A DNA stretch of 64,000 nucleotides, from assembly GCA_021521415.1 (NCBI GenBank), contig JAIQDT010003793.1, positions 208,367-272,366 on the forward strand, read 5' to 3'. The notes below the pieces were generated by a model. That model saw only the letters and a list, made by a program, of their open reading frames with translations, was not told where the DNA came from and made no database searches. A program made the translations under genes and the position numbers. Each line of letters begins with the position of its first letter. Position 1 is the stretch's first letter. Source of the DNA: Bidens hawaiensis. Its lineage: Eukaryota; Streptophyta; Magnoliopsida; Asterales; Asteraceae. Of this stretch, positions 58,303-64,000 are shown in pieces.

Positions 58303-59277
58303 ATGCTGTCCAATTTTGGACCCGGAATCCGTTTATCCGGATCCAATCCCTTCTTCTCAATATTCAAACCCCTAAAAACCAAAACCCTAACCCTAGCAAT
58401 GGCAAGCCTCTCTGACCCAGACAACCGAAGACCCACATGCCCGTCTTGTTCCAAACCGACCCGAGTATGCTTCTGCAACCGATTCAAAACCCCAGTTCTC
58501 GAAAACTCAATAGCCGTCACACTTCTCCAGCACCGTTTAGAGATGAAACACCCTCTAAATTCAGCCAAAATCGCAACTTTAGGCCTCAAGAACGTCAATC
58601 TTGCTTACGTTTCAGATGTTATTTCAGAAACCCACTTCGATTTACACTTTCTTGAACCAAATCACGATCTGGGTCATCAAGATTTGGTCGAAAATCATAA
58701 AAAGATTCAATCTTTACACCCTGCTGATATCAGTTTCAAGGTGGAAAAAAGGGGTGTCAAGAATCAAGATTTTGATAAGCTTTTGGGTGATCAAGAATTA
58801 ATTGATGGTTTAAGAAATGGGTTTGTTGTGACAAAGATTCATAGAGGGGTTGATGGAAACAACATTCAAGAATTCAAATTGGTTGTTCCCCCAGGATCGA
58901 TACTTTTGTTCCCGAGTGAGAGTTCGATGGGGGTCAAAGAGTTTAAAGATGCCGGTTTCGATGTCAAGAACTTGATTGTGTTGGATGGGACGTGGGCTAA
59001 GGCAACTAGAATGTATAAGGAGAATCCGTGGTTGAGATTGTTGCCGCATTTGAAATTGAGTATTGATAAGTTGAGTTTATTTGCTGAAGTGAGGCGGCAA
59101 CCGAAAGCTAGATGTTTGTCGTCTATTGAGAGCATTGTTTATGCACTTAAGGCAATTGGGGAAGATGATCATGAAGGTTTGGATTGTTTGTTGGATGTTT
59201 TTGAGTCTATGGTTGTTGATCAAAGGAGATGCATGAATGAAAGATTGCAGGTTGAAAGTGATATTAAATCCATTTAA
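58303..59277 (+). CDS. DTWD2-like: tRNA-uridine aminocarboxypropyltransferase (DTW domain)
   Basis: Single exon, 324 residues from the ATG at 58303; a second ATG at 58399 (MASLSDPDN) could also start it, leaving out a basic N-terminal extension that may target an organelle. The DTW domain has a zinc-binding start (CPSCSKPTRVCFC), LLQHRLEMKHPLNSAKIA, LLFPSES, and the signature LIVLDGTWAKATRMYKENPWL followed by RRQPKARCLSSIES (quoted in parts). Family members transfer the aminocarboxypropyl group of S-adenosylmethionine to tRNA uridine (acp3U at positions 20/20a or 47), which stabilises the D-loop. The DGTW motif is intact. It stands alone between intergenic regions. Confidence 0.93.
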   Translation: MLSNFGPGIRLSGSNPFFSIFKPLKTKTLTLAMASLSDPDNRRPTCPSCSKPTRVCFCNRFKTPVLENSIAVTLLQHRLEMKHPLNSAKIATLGLKNVNLAYVSDVISETHFDLHFLEPNHDLGHQDLVENHKKIQSLHPADISFKVEKRGVKNQDFDKLLGDQELIDGLRNGFVVTKIHRGVDGNNIQEFKLVVPPGSILLFPSESSMGVKEFKDAGFDVKNLIVLDGTWAKATRMYKENPWLRLLPHLKLSIDKLSLFAEVRRQPKARCLSSIESIVYALKAIGEDDHEGLDCLLDVFESMVVDQRRCMNERLQVESDIKSI

Positions 59278-60380
59278 TCTTGAAATTGTTGTGTTACATG
59301 TTTTTGTTTATCATTCAAAGAATTGTATTTTTGTAGCTTGATGGTTTGTATGTCAACAATTCTTAACCTAGACATTGTGTATGATTATTTATTCTTTAAC
59401 ATTAAAAAGTGATATTTGGAATGGTTATCAAACACTCATATCTCATTTAGCACAAACAGAATGATAAATTAGTCAGTCAAGGTTATACCATTCAATTAGA
59501 AAAAGGACTCATTTTTTTTCATACAATGCTTGCTTTGTATTTTTTGTGTTTGAATCCGCGGCAAAAGCCTTAGCCTTTGACTCACCAATCATCATTACGC
59601 AAGTTTGAATTCTGTTACGGGATTTCAGTTGTCCTAAATTTTTTAACGCTCCAAAGTATTGAACTCGAGACACTCCATAAGAAAACCCTTAAGGGAAATA
59701 ATTACTTTGCATGAGTGGTTTCTTTTTTTTTCTCTTTCATACAATGCTTACTTTGTAGGTGGGGGTTTAATGGTTGAACTGATGAGTTGGTTATCGTTGT
59801 ATTTGAAACTGTGTAATTTGAATATGACCCGTATGACTGTTTATCTATATATTGAAACACGTTGATACTTAATCAAGTTATAATTGGTTAAAGGGTCGTA
59901 AACTTTATAAGTAGTAAATAGATTCTAACAAATTAGTTAAATAAGTTAACGTATTATTCTAAAATCTAGTTAGAATCATTTCAAAAAATCAACACCCTAC
60001 TTTGTATTGACTCAATTTACGGATGAACAAATGGTATTAGGTATCCGTATCAAAACGAGCATTTTAGTATCGATACCAATTTTTAAGAAAACAAGGGTCG
60101 GCATCGGTGCTAATATTTACCGAATACCATACCATACTGAACATTTCGATACCGATATCAAATTTTGAACATTTCGATACCGATATCAAATTTTTAAAAA
60201 ACTCACGATCACTACTTCCGATACCTAGCTTATCCCTAACTTATTCATCCCATTATTACTTTAAAAAGATTTTAATGATTACAGTTTGTGGGTTTGAAGA
60301 GTGTTTTGATTGAGATTCTTAAACCCTAAACCCTTATCTAGATTCACCAAGGCATACCATCCTGTCACTGACACCTGCTA
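59278..60380. other. Intergenic region DTW-CAF
   Basis: No gene is supported. A block at 60000-60200 is full of GATACCGATA/TATCGATACC motifs, with an exact 28 bp tandem pair described separately. Confidence 0.5.
60139..60194 (+). repeat. 28 bp tandem repeat, two copies
   Basis: GAACATTTCGATACCGATATC plus CAAATTTT is at 60139-60166 and again at 60167-60194. It sits in a longer zone of CGATACC/GGTATC motifs of the type seen in gene-poor Asteraceae-like repeats; that attribution is a guess. Confidence 0.85.
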
Positions 60381-60984
60381 ATGCTAAAGCTTATTTCACG
60401 GCGGCGCCACCACCACCTACCGCCGATCACCTTCATTTCCCGCCAACTCACACACTCCCACTTCGAAGACGACCCACCATTCTCCCCAATCATCAAACCC
60501 CAAAATCAGACCAAAAAACCCAAACAAGATTCACCAATTAACAAACCCCAAAACAATTACCCGATAAAATCCGACTTACCCTTTGATTTCCGATACTCAT
60601 ACTACGAAACCAACCCCTCTGTTGACCCAATTGGGTTCCGAGAAACACCCAAGTTCTCTCCTTTCGGGCCGGGCCGACTTGATCGCAAATGGACCGGCAC
60701 GGAGGCTCCGTTGCAGCAGGCGGTGGATTCGGCGGTAGTTGAGGAACAGAGGAATGGGATTCTTGGGGAACCGTTGTCCGAGGACGAAGTATTAGAGCTC
60801 GTTGAACGGTATCGGCATAGCGATTGCTCTAGACAAATCAATTTGGGTAAATCTTGATTCTCTAATGTTAAATTGGTGAAATTTTATTACATGGTTTTAA
60901 AAAATGCAATCTTTAATCAAGAATTAGCTCAGGAAAGATGAATTTTTGTTGTTATTAAGAAAATTGATACCTTTTGGTGCATTA

Positions 60985-61265
60985 CTCTGTTAGACCACTC
61001 GATGTGGTCTTTAGTGGGTGGCGCCGCACCCTCCACATGAGCTGATTGCGCCCGTTAACCCACAACAAGCTCAGGTGCCAACCATGTAGCCCCTTCCTCC
61101 GTTAATAAAATAACGCCCAGGAGGCCGGATTTAAGTGGGGTCCACCCCATCACAAAGCATTAGTTAATGGATTAATTAGTGAATAGGTTTGAGCCTACGT
61201 GGTGCTGATGTGGCCTTGTTTTTAGTTAAACCATATCATGCAGTCTTATGGACTGAAACCATTGC
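60985..61265. repeat. MITE-like block in CAF intron 1
   Basis: TTAGACCACTCGATGTGG opens a GC-richer patch with GGTGGCGCCGCACCC, CACATGAGCTGATTGCG and, near 61198, ACGTGGTGCTGATGTGGC, partly inverted to CCACATGAGC. A Harbinger-type MITE starting after TTA is plausible; the right end is uncertain. Confidence 0.4.
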
Positions 61266-61764
61266 AAGGTATAGGACTTGTCTCACATCGGTTGTATGAG
61301 CATCATATGCGGGGTTTATAATTTTATATAGACCAAATGGGTTCTCTCGCCCCTAGACTAGTCTTTTACATTGTATATTAGTATGTACTACAACAATCAA
61401 CACCATGTTGGGTTATCTTATGGTTGTGTGGCACCATTATGCTTCAAAGATTTTTATTCGTGGCTCTTTGAGTTATGTTAACGTTAGGGTTTGTTTGTTG
61501 AAACTAGAGAAGGGAGCATGTGATTAAATCTTAGTTTTATATGTTCTACAATAATATGTGATTGATGAAGCATATTATGTGTTAGGAAAGGGTGGTGTTA
61601 CTCACAACATGATTGATGACATTCATAACCATTGGAAAAAAGCTGAAGCTGTGAGGATCAAATGTTTAGGCGTCCCGACTCTTGACATGGACAACGTGTG
61701 TTTCCATCTTGAGGTTCGAATTGATATTTCTTTTACCTATAAATGACAATTTTGACTCTTTTAA

Positions 61765-62345
61765 ATGGGTCAGGTCACACAGGTCAAAAGTTGTCCAAAG
61801 TGTATTGTTAATCCATACAACCTGCTAAATTGTGTTATTTAGAACATTAGATTATTACTACATTATTATTGTGGTAACATATATATTTTTTTAATTTTTT
61901 ATACTTTGAAGTGCTATTTCAACCGATTCACCTATATACAGGTTAACGTGGACACGTGGTTATTTTTTCTCTAACGGGTCAAATTGGTCGAAAGTCATCC
62001 GAAGCATATTGTTAATTTACACAAACTACTAAATTGTGTTATTCAAAAAATTAGACTATTGTTGTAATAATGCGTCTGAATTGTAGTTCTTTTATTCCAT
62101 ACAACCTACTAAATCGTGTTATATTTTATTTTGAATGGGTCAAAGGGGTTGAAAGCCAACCAAATTGTATTGTTAATGCATACAACTATACTAGTATACA
62201 ACCTACTAAATCATGTTTTGTTTTTAAAAGTAGTTTATTATTGTAATGGTGCATTTTTCTTACCAATCATATCTAACACAAATTGTTTATAAAAATGGTC
62301 AAAAGGTGTTTCAGGTCAACCCGACCCGTTACTCAACCCGCCCGT
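61765..62345. repeat. GGGTCA-type repeats in CAF intron 2
   Basis: Three successive modules share GGGTCAAA...GGTCGAAAG(T/C), CA(T/A)ATTGTTAAT and ACAA(C/A)CTACTAAAT(C/T)(G/A)TGTTAT, about 180-190 bp apart (from 61770, 61975, 62135). It is an old tandem duplication within the intron. Confidence 0.6.
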
Positions 62346-62990
62346 TTTGCTACATATACTTTTACTTGATCAGATCCTCTAGAAAAGCTCTTAGCTAACA
62401 AAATTATAGAAATCTGCAGGATAAATCTGGTGGGAAGATTATATACCGACAAATTTAATATCCTGTTATTGTATCGGGGACGAAATTATAACCCTAAAAA
62501 TAGGCCCGCTATTCCTTTAATGTTGTGGAAGCCATATCCACCTATTTATCCTAAGCTTATAAAGAATGTTGCTGACGGGTTTGACTTTTGAAGAAACAAA
62601 AGAAATGAGAAACCGAGGACTTAATTCTCCACCTGTCATAAAACTAAGTATGTAAACTTCATTGTTCTTTTGGTTATTTTAGCTAACAAATGCCATAAAT
62701 ACCCTTCCTTGCGCAGCAAGAAACGGTGTGTATGTTAACGTGGTAGAGAAAGTGAGAGAGGCCTTTGAAACCCAAGAAGTGTTGAGGATTGATTGTGCTC
62801 ATGTGGGAATGAGTGACTGCAAAAGGATTGCTGTGAAGCTAAGGGTATGTGTTTTTCACTTTATACATGAATCTTGCGATAAAAAGTTTGATGGTTTTCG
62901 TGTCGTGTTGCATAGGATCTGGTGCCTTGTGTCCCTATATTGTATAAAGATGAACAGATCATCATTTGGAAAGGGAAGAAAACCGTGTAG

Positions 62991-63592
62991 AACGTCGAAC
63001 AGTTGGAGTGCCGAGTGCTTCATGGATCTTAGTGATTATGGGACCTCCAAAAGTAGAGTGAAGATGGGTTGATTAGTTTGTTATTAGAGAGTCAAATCAT
63101 GATGTTTTGTGTTTATAGATTTTTTATAATTGATTAGTTTTGGTTACAAATGGTTCAGTTATTAGGTTACCTGAAGGGGAACTATACTATAAAGTTTTGG
63201 GTCAATTAAAAATAAAGTTGACCCTTTTTTTATAAAAAGTGAGTAAGTAAATAATATAATTATTCATAGAAAATTGTTACAAAAGTTTCCTGATATATAT
63301 TATTTGTAACAAAATTTAAGTTAGACATCCACAACTATAAAAGTTTTCATATACCGGCTACTAACATCTCCATTAATCATTATTTTCAACAACTTCACTC
63401 GATTTTAAGGTATACAAATTATTGTGATCTATTTTTCGTACCTTATAGATGTTAGCTAATTCATTTTATGTCTGCTATTATTGATCTTCAAATCATTTTT
63501 TTTACTGTCAGTCTCTCTAAACACATAAAACGGGTGTCATAACGTCATTTTTATGATAGTTATTGCAACTTTCAGTGTCACTATATATTAGT
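62991..63592. other. CAF 3' flank
   Basis: AT-rich, with no gene or clear element before the SINE. Confidence 0.5.
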
Positions 63593-63951
63593 ATTCACTT
63601 GTTTTATGATAGTTGTTTTATTTTTATAAATTGGATGTGGCTCAATGGTAGAGCACTCACTTTACTAGTGAGAGGTAGGGGGTCACTACCACCAATTTAT
63701 ATGGGAGAGGGGATGACCCTGGCTTGCCATGGTTTGAGTCCTGATCTCACCCGGTTTTTACCGGCTTCTCGCTGTCGTGCCATTTGGCGGGCGTAGGGGT
63801 CGGGGTTTTATCCGGTGAATCCCACAATAGGTGGACCGCTAGTCCGTCAGGACTAGTGGCCGGCTCAGGCTACCTTTAACTAATAGGGACCGCGTACGAA
63901 GTACCTAGCGTTACTTAGTTGGTTGTTCAAAAAAAAGCATTCACTTGTTTT
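63593..63951 (+). mobile_element. tRNA-derived SINE with 13 bp target duplications
   Basis: ATTCACTTGTTTT at 63593-63605 and 63939-63951 is a perfect target duplication. Inside, a tRNA-like head from about 63633 has box A TGGCTCAATGG (63638-63648) and box B GGTTTGAGTCC (63731-63741), the internal pol III promoter. A non-tRNA body and an A-run (63929-63936) follow. The head recalls a tRNA but with an enlarged A-to-B spacing. About 27 AT-rich bases lie between the left duplication and the head, which is unusual. Confidence 0.88.
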
Positions 63952-64000
63952 CATCATGAATTTGATGGTGATTATTAGTTGAAATGAGTGTTTTTTATTA

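Larger units (their letters stand above)
60381..62990 (+). pseudogene. CAF-like: CRS2-associated factor-like protein, mitochondrial (CRM domain), frame broken in exon 3
   Basis: Five exons: 60381-60846, 61586-61713, 62420-62647, 62717-62844, 62916-62990; all GT-AG. The N-terminus is a basic mitochondrial-type presequence. CRM-domain sequence follows: GGVTHNMIDDIHNHWKKAEAVRIKCLGVPT, DNVCFHLE, DKSGGKIIYR, then NGVYVNVVEKVREAFE, VLRIDCAHVGMSDCKRIAVKLRDLVPCVPILYKDEQIIIWKG (quoted in parts). Relatives help group II intron splicing in mitochondria with CRM partners. Exon 3 has two extra T bases, in TTT at 62454-62456 and TTT at 62580-62582; with either present the frame meets a stop (TAA at 62456-62458). 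Dropping both restores frame and the phase needed by exon 4. Either a young null allele or two homopolymer sequencing errors in a working gene. Confidence 0.88.

Noticed and set aside
58245..58598. 117-codon minus ORF
   Set aside because: Opposite strand to the DTW-domain coding sequence.
63631..63706. A tRNA gene (tRNA-like box A and stem)
   Set aside because: Box B lies too far away, no complete cloverleaf forms, and 13 bp duplications with an A-run show it to be a SINE.

Overview
The window looks like nuclear DNA of a higher plant, most likely a eudicot and possibly an asterid such as a member of the Asteraceae. That placing rests on intron-rich plant gene families, AT-rich intergenic DNA, plant LTR retrotransposons and the repeat style, not on any search.

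Layout. Positions 1-17358 are one nested retrotransposon block. The outer element is a Ty3/gypsy-type element (5' LTR cut by the window start, 3' LTR 16309-17358). It has a broken gag on the + strand, no visible pol, a tandem-repeat array, and a five-exon spliced gene on the opposite strand. An almost intact-looking but frameshifted Ty1/copia element (7874-16287, identical-length 948 bp LTRs, GAACA target duplication) sits inside it. The right edge of the gypsy element cuts through the coding region of an NHL/LEA_2 gene (17359-17812, minus).

From 17.8 kb on, host genes alternate with small transposons: ETFA (mitochondrial electron transfer flavoprotein alpha, 21589-26304), a glucose-6-phosphate/phosphate translocator (27977-31949), an unrecognised two-exon gene with a premature stop that may derive from a viral capsid gene (33657-35433), a small conserved-looking protein (35938-36213, minus), an initiator tRNA-Met (37914-37985, minus), a TORTIFOLIA1-like microtubule protein (45414-48788), a secreted protein with permuted NlpC/P60-like motifs (51466-56123), a DTW-domain tRNA-modifying enzyme (58303-59277), and a mitochondrial CRS2-associated-factor-like splicing protein (60381-62990).

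Mobile elements among the genes include a Mutator-like element with 186 bp inverted repeats and a perfect 9 bp target duplication (42210-43422, possible Pack-MULE), hAT- and Harbinger-type MITEs, truncated LINEs, a tRNA-derived SINE with 13 bp duplications, and a family of GTTCGTTT-rich fold-back repeats found in introns of three neighbouring genes.

The genes do not form a pathway. The main themes are nested insertion and gene disruption, an intron-bearing antisense gene carried by a retroelement, and a possible captured viral gene. Seven single-base breaks in otherwise well-preserved reading frames are all homopolymer length changes, so some of the 'pseudogenes' may be sequencing or assembly errors.
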